Shown one piece after another: positions 24,238 to 35,549 of a DNA stretch of 64,000 nucleotides (position 1 is the stretch's first letter; each line of letters begins with the position of its first letter). The notes under the pieces are model-generated. The model ran no database searches. It was not told the origin of the DNA and saw only the letters and a program-made list of their open reading frames with translations. The position numbers and the translations under genes are program-made. Source of the stretch: Cryptomeria japonica (taxonomy: Eukaryota > Streptophyta > Pinopsida > Cupressales > Cupressaceae); assembly GCF_030272615.1 (NCBI RefSeq), contig NC_081407.1:137210897-137274896 (forward strand). Direction: 5' to 3'.

Positions 24238-25296
24238 TACCCTTTCATCTTTCCAACAAGTGTCCTTTAGTTTGCTACGTGCATGCCATGTTATTGGGTC
24301 AAACTTGGTCAATGCCCAGGTGGGCTCTTCATATTGTGGCTGATCTTCGTGTTATACACCTTGCGGGATAAAATTCAAGAATCCTTCTTCTTTCTTTGTT
24401 AGCCTGCATCTCATTTGCATGGTCTCTCAGCACACGCGGGATAAGCCTTGTCTTCCCTTGACAAGCAACTTGTTATCCAGCGACCCTTTGCTCATCCCCG
24501 TGAAGATGCACAGGATAAGGAAACATTTTCTTTTTCTTTATAATCTTCTCCCACGAGATAAGATCTTCCTTAGTGTCCTCTTTTTCTTTTGTTATCCCAC
24601 ACATTCCTTGTGCAACCTTTTACTTCATGCGGCATAAGGTTTCCTTCAAAGAAGAATTGCTTGTTAGCCCATGTGACTTTGTTTGTGCATCTTAGCCCAT
24701 GCGGGATAAGGGAATCTGCAATCTTCCCTTTAGTTTATTACCCCACATGACTTTTGTTGGTCACTTTAGACACTGCGGGATAAGAGAGAGCATCTCTCCT
24801 CTTTGACCTCCTTTGACCATTGTTATCCCGCAAGGTTTCTTACATACAAATAACATGTCACACGATAAGGAGGTTCACTATTTGATTCACTTAAGTGTTA
24901 TCCCGTAAGGTCACTTATCTTCAAATCTTCATGCTACAAGATAGCAGGGACCGCATAACCATCGTGTTATTGACATCTATAGTCACATTTTGTGGCTCTA
25001 TAGATAGCGATAACCTTCATGTTATTGACAACTGCAACAAACTTTTTCTAAGTCGGACCAGATTTTACAATACATTTTTGATGCAATTGCTTGTGTCCTC
25101 CTTGTCCATTTTCATTCCTCAATGACATGCTTCATGCAATCCTCCTATATCTCCTTGTGCATATAACACGGTGTGTTATACGATGTTGCAACAACACTTT
25201 TGCCAACCTATCAATCTGAACTCTCCACTGCATCTTGTCTAATTTCTCCATTGCATCTTCTCAATTGTTGACAGCAATGACAATCTAATGCCAACA
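24238..25296 (-). repeat. Old LTR-like fragment, right half, with dispersed GCGGGATAAG motif
   Basis: There is no gene. It continues 14801-16083 once CopB is removed and ends ATGCCAACA at 25296, an LTR-like 3' end. Between 24362 and 24910 the motif GCGGGATAAG or its complement recurs in about twelve degenerate copies. Good examples are at 24436-24445, 24701-24710, 24776-24785 and, inverted, at 24822-24831. Confidence 0.4.
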
Positions 25297-25565
25297 TATA
25301 TATCTAAAAATGATAGTGTGTCAAAATACAATCATACAAAATTCCCAATGGCTAGAGTAACATCATCAATAAGTGTCAACCGGCACTGCCTCTATCTGTA
25401 GGTGGATCCTGTCCACTAGACCCTTCCCTAGGATGTCCCAATGAAGCTCAAGATGGACCCATGACTCTCGCACTACTTGTACCTCAAGAATTAGATCTGC
25501 TAGATCTCCTACTAGATATATAAGCGCTACAACTTGGTACTCTCTGACCCTTAGGGACAACTCTC
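25297..25565. other. Unassigned sequence
   Basis: A 64-codon open frame on the minus strand (25366-25560) matches nothing I recognise and has no start context or neighbours to support it. Otherwise nothing is seen. This is the left flank of the T-family LTR. Confidence 0.3.
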
Positions 25566-26361
25566 TGTTGGCATTCTACACTCTTATGAGAATAATTAAG
25601 GTTGTCATTGATGGCAACCATCTGGAAACCAATTGGAAAGTCACCAGCAATTGGTTTCTACATGCCCGACATCGACAGGCACTTCATCGGTATTCAGATT
25701 ACATTGGCAACAAAGCATACCGGCACTCCAGCCAATATGGGATAAAGTTTTTATTATATGAATTATTTTTTAATGTAATTATCTTTGTAAGCCGACATGG
25801 TATATTGTAAAAGACTCATATATGTATGAGATCTTATATGTCATTTTAGGAGAAGTAGATGAGACAGAGGTATAATGTGTGATGAGGCAATTTTGTATAA
25901 GGTGATATAGTTGACAACGAACGTTTGGTTACTAACTGAGCTTAAACCGGTACTGAACTTGGCATGAGAGATGTTGTTTTGAGCAGTACATTGTATTGAA
26001 TTTGATAATCCATTTTGTAGTCAGTGTGACTCTTTATTGAGCAGTGAGCTCTAGGCTGTTGGCTTCCCTACATGTGTAGGCCCCTCATTGTAAGTAGTAT
26101 TTATTCATTGGCCAGTGAGTAAATATTGTGGGTCACAAATCCCATCGAGGTTTTTCCCACACCGAGTTTCCTAATTAAATATCTTGTGTTATGGTGTGTT
26201 TCTATGTTGTCTCTATTATTTATGTTTATTGCAATAATTCTTATTTACCAGTACACTGTTTTGAGATGCAAAGTTATTAATAAGTTTAAATATTATGTCA
26301 ACCGGTTAGACACTGATTCGGCCCCCTCTCAGTGTCTTTGGGACTGTCATTGAATCTAACA
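25566..26361 (+). repeat. T-family LTR 1 (complete)
   Basis: This 796-bp LTR starts TGTTGGCATTCTACAC and ends GAATCTAACA. It is collinear with 48932-49741 and, in part, with 36674-37105 plus 44967-45082. It is immediately followed by a primer binding site. Confidence 0.88.
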
Positions 26362-26363
26362 AT

Positions 26364-26376
26364 TGGTATCAGAGCC
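26364..26376 (+). other. T-family primer binding site, first unit
   Basis: TGGTATCAGAGCC, the initiator-Met tRNA complement, lies two bases after LTR 1. Confidence 0.85.
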
Positions 26377-26432
26377 TGGTCCTCTATTTTCAAAAACCTA
26401 ACAGCTTGAGGAAGATTCCAACACCGGTACAG

Positions 26433-26854
26433 ATGGAGAACTTAAGAAAATAGTTGGAAGGAGCCCTGGAAGATTTTGATGCAGAAAAATTGAAGAATAT
26501 CAAACTTGAAGATGATCTGAGGATTGCATAGGAATTCATTAAAGGACTTCAGGAGAACTTTGCTATAGCACAAAATAAAAGAAAATAACTTCATGAGAAG
26601 ATGCAGAATGATGATCAAGAAAAACAAACTCTTAGAGACATTGCAAACAAGTTGAGACAAGAAAACAGTAATATGAAGAATGAAATGCAAGATATGACTA
26701 TGAGGTTATGTGAAGATATTGAAGATAGCAAGAAGAATGAAGAAGACTTGACTAGGAGACTTATTGATGCTGGAAATGAAAATTTGATACTTGGTCATGA
26801 AAATGATATGTGAAAGACAGACTTGATTCACATGCAACATGATAAAGTGGAGCT
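26433..26854 (+). pseudogene. T-family gag N-terminus, truncated
   Basis: ATG 26433 opens a strongly charged, coiled-coil-like protein (MENLRK, then EKMQNDDQEKQTLRDIA). It resembles the LARD-K Gag N-terminus in character, including MRLCEDIE versus MRMCQELE. In-frame stops occur at about 26451, 26529, 26586 and 26811. It is cut at 26854 by LARD-K copy 2, and the knuckle region is absent. Confidence 0.6.
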
Positions 26855-27978
26855 TGTTGGCATTTTGATGATTAATGTTGTGATTGTCATTGATGGACAC
26901 ATACTTGATTTGAGATCACTTTTTGTATGTATGAGTTAAAGCTCAACCGGTATTTGTTCCAACAGGTATGATGTATTATAGTCTTTAGATTATCGGTGTT
27001 TTGCAGAAAGTTTGTACCGATCTGAAGCGGTATGAAGACCCCAAGCGGTTCGAGGATCTCAAGCGGTACGAAGGAATGAAGTGGCACAACTCATATTTCC
27101 AAGTCTTCATTATTGTCAAACCAGCAACCGGTATTTTACTTTAACCAGTATTTTGTATGAACCGGTAATACTCTGTGATGAGTTACCAACTGGCATTTTG
27201 CGATGAGTTAACATCCACCGATTGTTTGACGATGCCGACACTTTAACGGTGCCTTTTGTGTCATGCTACCGAATATCTCTAGATGCATTGAACCTAGGAA
27301 ATTTTATTGTAATCCTATTGGACCGACATGAAATCAAATTCCTTTATAAGGACATCATGTCTAGGGTTTTAGGTTGTTGCTAGGGTTTAAGGTGGTTGAT
27401 GAGTTAGAGAGAGTGTGAATGTGTTGAAGACTGAAGTAATGCTGTAATGCATTAGGAACGAGCTATCAAGGATCTAACCAAGCAATCTATGCTATTTGCT
27501 AGATCACTCACTTGTTGATTACTCACATCTTCGACAAGTTTGAAGCCCTTAACCGGGTAGGCCCAAAAGCTTTTTGTAAATCCTCTAACAAGGTGGTTCA
27601 CATCTGTGGATCTAAAATCCTCTAGCAAGTTATTTTTTAACCGGACTTATCTCCTAATAGAGATTGAAGATTCCTAACAGGCTCTGTTCTGGTAAAGAAC
27701 ATTGTATGACCTTAATCGGTCTGGTTCCTATTCTGCAGATAGTTACTTGTGAGTTCCATCTCACCATGGTTTTTCCCATTTGGGTTTCCACGTCAAAATC
27801 TCTTGTGTTATGGTGTTTGTGTTTCTATGGGTGAATGCATTATTTGCTATTTGGTTTGCATGTGTGCTAACCGGTTTGTCTACTAAACTATTTTACTAGT
27901 TTACTAGTAATCTAGTAAAGTGTTTAAGTACATTGATTTTTGGCATACTAATTCACCCTCCCCTCTTAGTATTCATCA
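26855..27978 (+). repeat. LARD-K copy 2 5' LTR
   Basis: This matches 35550-36673 and the copy 1 LTRs. It ends TTAGTATTCATCA. Confidence 0.9.
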
Positions 27979-27980
27979 AT

Positions 27981-27993
27981 TGGTATCAGAGCC
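27981..27993 (+). other. LARD-K copy 2 primer binding site
   Basis: TGGTATCAGAGCC, the initiator-Met tRNA complement, lies two bases after the LTR. Confidence 0.85.
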
Positions 27994-28028
27994 AACCTTT
28001 CTATAAGTCTAACCACTTGGAAAAATAT

Positions 28029-29308
28029 ATGGGGGAATACACTATGAGGGAACTTACTCATCGGCTCATGCAGTCTGAGCAAGCCTATGATGATCTTATG
28101 GTCAAATATAAGGCCTCTCAAGAAAAAAGGAGAGAACATGTTGAAAAACTGATGGAGCTATCTGAAAATAGTTCTTCTGATGAAGCGGACATGGAAGCCC
28201 TGATTCAAGAAGTAGAAAAGCTAAATGAATCCAATTCCAACCTAAGAAAGGAGTTGGAAGGACTGACTATTCGAATGTGCCAAGAGCTTGAGAACCAAAG
28301 GAAAGCTGAAGATCTGGTAAAAAAGACAAAGATCATGAAATCTCCAAGCTAAAGCAAGAGATCGGTGCCCTAACTGCTCAACTCCATGTGAGCAAAGTGG
28401 AAAAGGAAGACATACAAGGAGAACTAAACATGACCATCTCCGGGAATACAAACTTGATGGAAACAAATGCTACTATTTCCAAAGAACTCTCTGAGTCAAA
28501 GGAAATACTTGCTAAGTTCAACAGGACTACTGTTAAGCTAGAGCAAAAGCTTGAATCAGCTAAACCTATCAAGAATACTGATGTATTTGGTTTTTTCGGT
28601 CAGGAGGAAGGTGAGACCTCTGGTACAAATGAAGGAGCATAGAAGAAACAACCGACATCAAAGGATAAAGGTAAGAAAAAATTTAAACATTTTTGCTTTA
28701 ACTGTCTTAAAGAAGGACATACTGCCAATGTGTGTAGGAGAAAAGCCTACAATAATTTTCCTTAATTTATAAACAATGTACCTAGATCAAATAAGTTTAA
28801 TGGTAATTGTTATGCATGCAACAAGTTTGGGCATAGAGCATCTGAATGCGGGTCTGTTATGAACAACACCAGAAGATATCCTCAGAGGACTCAAGGAGTT
28901 GGTCTGGAACCTTTTGTGAACCGGAATCACAATCGGTTTAATGCCTTTAATCATCAGTTAGGAAGCGGTGGCTATCAAGCGGCAACCAAATGGAGAGAAA
29001 ATTGTTGGATTTGCCATGGTCATGGCCACATAGCTGCAACATGCAGAAGGAAGAATGGAAACATGAATAATAAACCTTGGAGAGCACTTGGAATGGTTTT
29101 CTATCATTGCAACAAACCGGGTCATTCAGCAAGATTCTGCAGAAGTAGAAAGAGTATATCGGATGACATACCAGTCACTCCAAAAGGAAAGATTGATATT
29201 GAAACTATTCAAGCGGATATGAACAAAACCTGGAAAAAGAAACTAGTGGTGTTGCAAGAAGAACCGGTTTCTGCACCTAGTGTGGAAATCATGGAACCAG
29301 TGAACTAA
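28029..29308 (+). pseudogene. LARD-K copy 2 Gag: coiled coil plus four zinc knuckles, frameshifted
   Basis: The start is ATG 28029 (MGEYTMRELTHRLMQSEQ) and the end is the stop at 29308. The frame is lost near 28320, where two extra A bases expand an A-run relative to copy 1, and is resumed in another frame to the end. A TAG at 28640-28642 and a TAA near 28764 interrupt the C-terminal half. Knuckles: CFNCLKEGHTANVC, CYACNKFGHRASEC, CWICHGHGHIAATC and FYHCNKPGHSARFC. Here knuckle 3 is intact and knuckle 4 has lost its first Cys, the reverse of copy 1, so the ancestral Gag probably had four working knuckles. Confidence 0.75.
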
Positions 29309-29738
29309 GCATCGGAAAAGCTTAGGGGGAGAAAATGGTGAAATGTTTCGAACCCTAGGTTTATACCAGTAAAAGACCTTAACCAGTATGTGATACCTGT
29401 CATTTGGCAGAAGACCAGAAACGGTAACAGGTGCCCTAATGGTGGAGCATTTATTATGGTAGGTGAGGAATATGTTTAAAAGGAATTTTCAAATCATTTC
29501 TCACTATCATTTTTTGACCAAAGAAGTTTTTCAAGTGCAAAGCGAAGAAAAAGTGATTTGTGTTGCAATTCATAGAAATTTCAAAACCCTGGAGAAGATT
29601 CAGAAGCAAATATCAAACAGTCAAGAGAAGAACTCAAAGCGGTGATTCAGCAACTGATGAAGTGTGAGGTGAAGTGGAATTTGCAAACCCTAAATTCTCG
29701 ATTTCTGAAAGGTATTTCTGGAGTTTTATTGTTTTATC

Positions 29739-30943
29739 ATGGCTTCTGCATCTCATGATAGTTCTAGTGCAACTGTTGATTCTATGGACTTCATACAATA
29801 AAAGTCAAAATATAATGCCTTGTCTCAAGTACCAGCTAGTGTTATAGTAGAAGAAGGGATTTCTTATTACATAGACTACAAAATCAAAGACCTAGGGTCT
29901 CTTGTGATCCATTCTTAGCTAGGTCTATTATGTGGGAAGGATAAAAAGATCAAACCGGAGTATAGCATTTTGGAGAAGAAGAAACTTCACAATGCGGTTT
30001 ACTTCCTAGAGGATTTCACAGATGACCACATTCGAATCATTCTAAGCAGAATTCATGGTGACAAGATGTATCTTGAGAGAACACATGATATCACACCGGA
30101 AGTGATTCATGCCATCATTGGTTTTTGCAATATAGGGGAAGTGCCAGCCCTGAGGAAGGTCAGCAAGATTGAAATGTCCAAGCTCACTAGTTCAGTGAGC
30201 GACTCACGTGGCATGACTGTAAACTCAATCAAGGATGATCTGGTCAAGTATGCCTGCATGGTGATAGGCTACCAGATGTTCTCTGCCAGCAGAATTAATT
30301 GTGTCTCTGTTGCAGCGGTAAATACCGCTTACAGGATGATCAAGGAGGATGCATCGTTTAATCTGTGCACTTGTATGCAAAAACAACTTATGTTGAATCT
30401 TAAGTCAATCAAACAGGACAATGCACTGAGATTCAAGTTCAAACAACTACTGGTTGGGTTGTTCTTTTACTTCCAAGGCTACTTTCTAGGACTAGGTGAT
30501 ATTCAGTGGTCTACCGACCAACCGGTAACAAAATAAATAAAGGAGAGCCTGCAAGCAGTTGGAACTAGTTACCTTGAAGTTTTGAACAAGTACTTTGAAG
30601 AGTTCAGAAGCAAGATGAGCCTGAGGATGAGGATATCCAGTGACATTGTCAAGAAATATGAAGAGGACATCTGCTTTATCATCAATGTGGATGAATGCTT
30701 AATGGAGGCTGTTGAAACTAGACAGGAAGAAGTAGAGCCTATGAGCTATGAGGTAATGTATGATATGTTGGATGGGTATGCTTCTACCCTAATTGCCTCA
30801 CCCCTTGATCCTAAGGCAAAGAGAACCGACACCTATTTGGAAAGGGTTGCACCGGTTGTAGAACCCTTTGAAAAGAAAGGAAAGGCAGTGCCTTTGGCAT
30901 CGACACTGGTTACTACAGCCAGTCCTAAAGTGACCAAGCAATA
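29739..30943 (+). pseudogene. LARD-K copy 2 ORF2, copy A (3' truncated)
   Basis: It starts at ATG 29739 (MASASHDSSS) and follows copy 1 ORF2 for about 400 codons to ...SPKVTKQ. It then switches abruptly to T-family sequence at about 30944. It covers the N-terminal domain (DITPEVIHAIIGFCNIGEV) and the basic linker. In-frame stops include those near 29800, 29918 and 30533. Function is unknown. Confidence 0.65.
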
Positions 30944-31851
30944 TGGCAGGAAGTTGAAAATCATGCATTCTACCCTTGCTTGATGGTAAGAAGACACATT
31001 TCTTCTTTACCGGCAGATATGTTAGGATTTCACTTAACCGACAAGCATTTAATATGGTAGTTGGAGAACATTTTGGTTATAAAGCATCGAAAAACCCTCA
31101 TTTCAATCCACCAAGCATCCAAGCATTCAGAGAGCGTGAAATTGAGCAAAGGCATTCTAAAGGCAAACCAGCAAAGTGTTTTTCAGGCATTCAAGGATTT
31201 CAAGCAAAAGGTATTTATCTTTCGAAATGGCATCTTCATCTTCTGTACCCAAGTTTATTGCAAACCCTACTGTGGTAGAAAACATTAAGCGCCCTAGACT
31301 CATATTTAAAATCATCCTTGAAATTGCCAAGCAAGATGATTCTATCGGAGCTTTTTCAAAAATTCAAAAAGGAGTTGCTTTTGTCGAAGACCCGAGAATT
31401 TATATTCACTGCAACATAGAAACTTTAGGGACTGATGACTTAAAGAACATGTACAATGATGTTATTACTGATGAACAAGGTTTGGTTAAACCAGAGCATA
31501 AGATAGTAGAAGACTTAGGATTTGTTGAAATTTTGAACATACCTATATTTTTGAAGGAGGTAGTTTGTATTGTACTGAGCAAAGTTCATGGAGAGTTTAT
31601 GTGGCTAGACTCTATTTTTAAAATCTCAAAGGAAGCAATCAAGGCAGTTACTGGTTTACCTTCAACCGATAGTAGGCCCAACAAAACAAAGAAGATACCT
31701 AACAAGGGTGTTATGGATCTAACTGGAGCCACATCTGACAACAAATCTCTTAGGGTTAATGGCATTACTAATGTAAATGTGAGATATGTGAGCATGATAC
31801 CTGGCTATAGAGTAACTCATGCAAACAGATTAAATTCGGTTTCTAGTTTAT
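30944..31851 (+). pseudogene. T-family block inside LARD-K copy 2
   Basis: Bases 30946-31851 are nearly identical to 45213-46113 of the T element, including the leader TATGGCAGGAAGTTGAAAAT, the start MASSSSVPKF (ATG 31227) and the ORF through LNSVSSLC. The frame is open from 31176, runs in frame into ORF2 copy B after the right junction, and stops at 32252. The fused open stretch is 358 codons. The junctions have no target duplication or LTR, which suggests template switching during reverse transcription rather than insertion. Confidence 0.8.
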
Positions 31852-31889
31852 GTTTTCGAAAGGTATTTTTTGAGTTTTCAGTTTCTATC

Positions 31890-34800
31890 ATGGCTTCTGC
31901 ATCCCATACTAGCTCTAGTACATCTATAGATTTAGCAAGCTTTATTCAACGCAAGTATAGATATAATGCCCTATCACAAGTTCCAGCTGGTGTGATAGTA
32001 GAAGAGGGAATCTCAGATTACATAGATTATAAAATTGAGGACCTAGGGTCTCTAGCAATTCACTCGCAACTAGGTTTATTTTATGGACAAGATAAAAAGA
32101 TCAAACCAGAGTATACTGTTTTGGAGAAGAAGAAGCTCCACAATGTTGTTTATTTCTTGGAGGATTTCACAGATGATCACATTAGGATCATTCTGAGCAG
32201 AGTTCATGGTGACAAGATGTACCTGGAAAGAACGCATGATATTACACCGTAAGCAATTCATGCCATCACCAGTTTCTGCAATACAGGGGAAGTGTCAGCC
32301 CTAAGGATGGTAAGCAAGACTAAAATGTCCAAGCTCACTGGTTCAGTGAGTGACTCACGAGGTATGACTGTCAATTCAATCAAGGACGATTTGGTCAAGT
32401 ATCCCTGCATGGTGATAGGCTACCAGACGTTCTCTGCCAGCAGACTTAACTCTGTATCTGCTACAACGGTAAATGTCGCTTACCGGATGATCAAGGAGGA
32501 TGCATCATTTGACCTATGGAACGGTATGCAAAGGCAACTTCTATTGAATCTTAAATGGATCAAACAGGATAATGCATTGAGGTTCAAGTTTGGACAACTA
32601 CTGGTTGGGTTATTCTTTTACTTCCAAGGCTACTTTCCAGGAGTAGATGATGTCTAGTGGTCTGCTGACCAACTGGTAACCAAGAAAATCAAGGAAATCC
32701 TTCAAGTAGTTGGAACCGGTTACCCTAAAGTTTTGAACAAGTACTTTAATGAGTTCAGACGCAAAATGAGTCAGAGGATGAGAATATCAGATGATATTGT
32801 CAAGAAATATGAAGATGATATCTGTTTCACCATTAAAGTAGATCAATGCATAATGGAGGTTGTTGAGCCCAGACAGGAGGAAGTGGATCCTATGGGCTAT
32901 GAGGTAATGAATTATATGCTGGAAGGATATGCCTCTACCCTTATTGCCTCACTGCTTGATCCAAAGGCAAGGAGAACCGACACCTACCTAGAAAGGATAA
33001 CATCGGTTGAGGAACCCTCAGTAAAGAAGGGAAAAGAACCTTTAGTGAAGAAGGCAAAAGAAGTGCCTTCTGCATCGACACTGGCTACTACAGCCAGTCC
33101 TATAGTGACCAAGTGGTCACCGGCTAAAAAGAAACTGGAAGCGGCACCTACTAAAGTGTTCGAGAGAAAGAGGAAGACAAGGAATGCCTCACCAAACTCA
33201 AAAGAAACTGTGCCTGAGGAAAAACCTAAGAAGACATGACAAGCAAAGAAAAAGACAAAGAATGAACCGGCATCATCGGCACTGGTAAATATTGACATCT
33301 CCTCTTACAAACCTTTGACACATTGTCAAAGAACTATCAAAAACATTAGGAGAAAAGTGTCGAATGATTTGATTGATTGTTTTGATGACTTTAATGATGA
33401 TGAAAAGGAAGCAGTTGAAAAAGAAATCATTCAGTATTTATGTGTTAATGGCCAGTCGCCTTCATAAATTAGATGTGAGACACCAGATTCTTTGTATAAG
33501 TCCTTAGACAATAAATGGCGCATTGCCATAGAGCAAGAACAGGAAATGAGAGAGAAAGTTTTTGTTGAACATTTTCTTGATGTATCAAATTCAGAACTGT
33601 TTGAAGTAATGAATAAATACAAAGGCCTCTTCTTCATGAGAAGAATAAGACTCCTGTTACTTGAAGGAAAGGGTCAAGAAGTGCTCAATAATACACACAC
33701 CCTTGCTCTAGAAGCTCTGAAGATGCATAGAGTGGCTGAAGCCAACAAGAAGGCTGAGCAAGAACTGACAATAACTAAACCAGATGAAGTGTTTGATGAT
33801 GAAGGAAATCCAGTTATTGAACCTATCGACACTATTGATGTCGATGATCTGGATGGAGAGGATGTTGCTTAGGGTACACCATCGGAAGCAACAAGACAGG
33901 AGAAGCAGGCAAAATAGGAAGTAAAGAAAAAGGAAACAGAGGACAAAAAGGAGGAAGCAAAGAAGCAAGCAGAGGAGAAGAAGAATGAAGAGGAGAAGAA
34001 GAAGAAGGATGAAGAGGAGAAGAAGAAGAAAGATGAAGAGGAGAAGAAGAAGAAGAAGGATGAAGCGGAGAAGAAGAAAAAGGAAGAGGACAAGAAGAAG
34101 AAAGAAAAAGATGAGGAGAAACAGAAATAGGAAGAAAAGAGAAAAGAAGAAGAGAAGAAAAGAAAAGAAGAGGAAGAAGAGAAAAAGAAATAAGAAGATG
34201 CAAGGAAGAAGAAAGAGGAAGAGGATGAGAAAAAGAGAAAGGAAGAGGAGAAGCGAAAGGAAGCAGAAAAGAAGAAGGAAGAGGAAGATAAAGCAAAGGA
34301 GAAGAGGAAGGAAGAAGAAAAGAACAAGGCAGAGGAGGATAAGGAAGAGGAAAAGAGAAAAGAAGTGAAGAAGAAGAAGGCAGAGGAGAACAAGGAAGCT
34401 GAAGTGGCAAAGAGCACCCAATGGAGACACCTAAGGCAACCGGTAGTCAAGCCAAACTGGCTGAACTCACCAGCCCTATTGACCTCCAATCCACAAGGGA
34501 ATTGGAGCTGCTACAGAGCATTTAGGTTGCTCAAGAATGCCTTGAGGTGTTAAGGAGGAAGAAGGAGGAAGATGTGATCCAAGTTGCAGTGGACACTCTT
34601 ACCGGTTTGTTACCTAGTACAAACCTCCCTAGTACCGACTCATCATTGGCCCAATTGAATCTCCTATGCATAGTAGTGGATGATCAAGTGCAGAGCTTAG
34701 AGGAGGTAGTAGAGGAAAATGCCAAGAAAGAGCATCAAAAGGCTCTCAACATTGCCCTAGTGAAGAAGCTTAATGAGCTCCAGTCTGAGCTGCAAAAAGC

Positions 34801-35302
34801 AAAGAAGGATATAAGGAATGCTCTGGATGAGGGGAATCTTCTACTCAGCAAGATTTGCCAACCTCATTTGTTCTGTGACGATGTGCTTGCATAGAAGCAA
34901 AAGCTTCAATATGATTTGCAGTCATACATGAGCACCTTCAAGCTACCATACGACTCTTTTACAACTTATGGGCAAACCGTTCACCGGTTTCACATCCAAT
35001 CTGCCAAATTAGAGTTGGAAATAAGCACCCAGTCACGAGATTTGCAAGAGCTACAACTGGCTCTACTCCCACATCTGCAAATACTTCAGAAGTTCTACCT
35101 TAATCTGGATGCCTTAACAGCAACACAGGAGATGAGCACAATAGATGCCATGGAAGAACAGATCTCCCAGATGCAAACAAAGAAAAAAGTAGCCAACTCC
35201 CTACTTGAGTCCTGGTCTTTATCTATGAAACAATTCTTGCAGGACTTTAAATCTATTTTTGACAAGTTTATTCTTTACTGTCATAAACACTTATTATTTT
35301 AA
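31890..35302 (+). pseudogene. LARD-K copy 2 ORF2, copy B (full length), unknown function
   Basis: ATG 31890 (MASASHTSSS) to TAA 35300-35302, about 1137 codons, collinear with copy 1 ORF2. Sections: N-terminal domain (VHGDKMYLERTHDITP, MTVNSIKDDLVKYP, LLVGLFFYFQGYF), basic linker, second folded segment (IAIEQEQEMREKVFVEHF, YKGLFFMRRIRLLLLEG), a K/E-rich tract of about 175 residues (33875-34400), and a helical C-terminus (ICQPHLFCDDVLA; ALLPHLQILQKFYLNLDAL). Stops occur at 32250-32252, 32655-32657, 33237-33239, 33465-33467, 33870-33872 and 34892-34894, plus two in the K/E tract. One base lost near 34420 causes the only net frame change. I cannot assign a family; an env-like or structural role is speculation from its position. 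Confidence 0.65.
33875..34400 (+). repeat. Long polypurine tract in ORF2 copy B
   Basis: About 525 bases are composed almost only of A and G (GAAGAGGAGAAGAAGAAG-type units). It encodes a highly charged Lys/Glu helix and is longer than the same tract in copy 1, so the array expands and contracts. The pyrimidine strand produces spurious long Phe/Leu/Ser frames. Confidence 0.88.
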
Positions 35303-35549
35303 TGCAACAAGGGTTAGTCTGTAATATTATTTTTGTCATTGTTGGCAAAGGGGGAGAAGTATAAATTTTGAATGTTTTGATGTATACTTTCATGTTCTTT
35401 CTATTAAGAAGTAGTATACATTGTATTTTCTGCAAAAGGGATAGTGTATATGCTCAGGGGGAGTAATTTTGATTCTGGCATATTTTTGTTGTAAAACACT
35501 TAGATGTCAAAATTTCCTAAGTGTTGCCATCAATGCCAAAGGGGGAGAT
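35303..35549 (+). other. 3' untranslated part and polypurine tract of LARD-K copy 2
   Basis: It contains several GGGGGAG tracts (35350, 35458). The last, TGCCAAAGGGGGAGAT at 35534-35549, abuts the 3' LTR. No coding sequence is seen. Confidence 0.65.
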
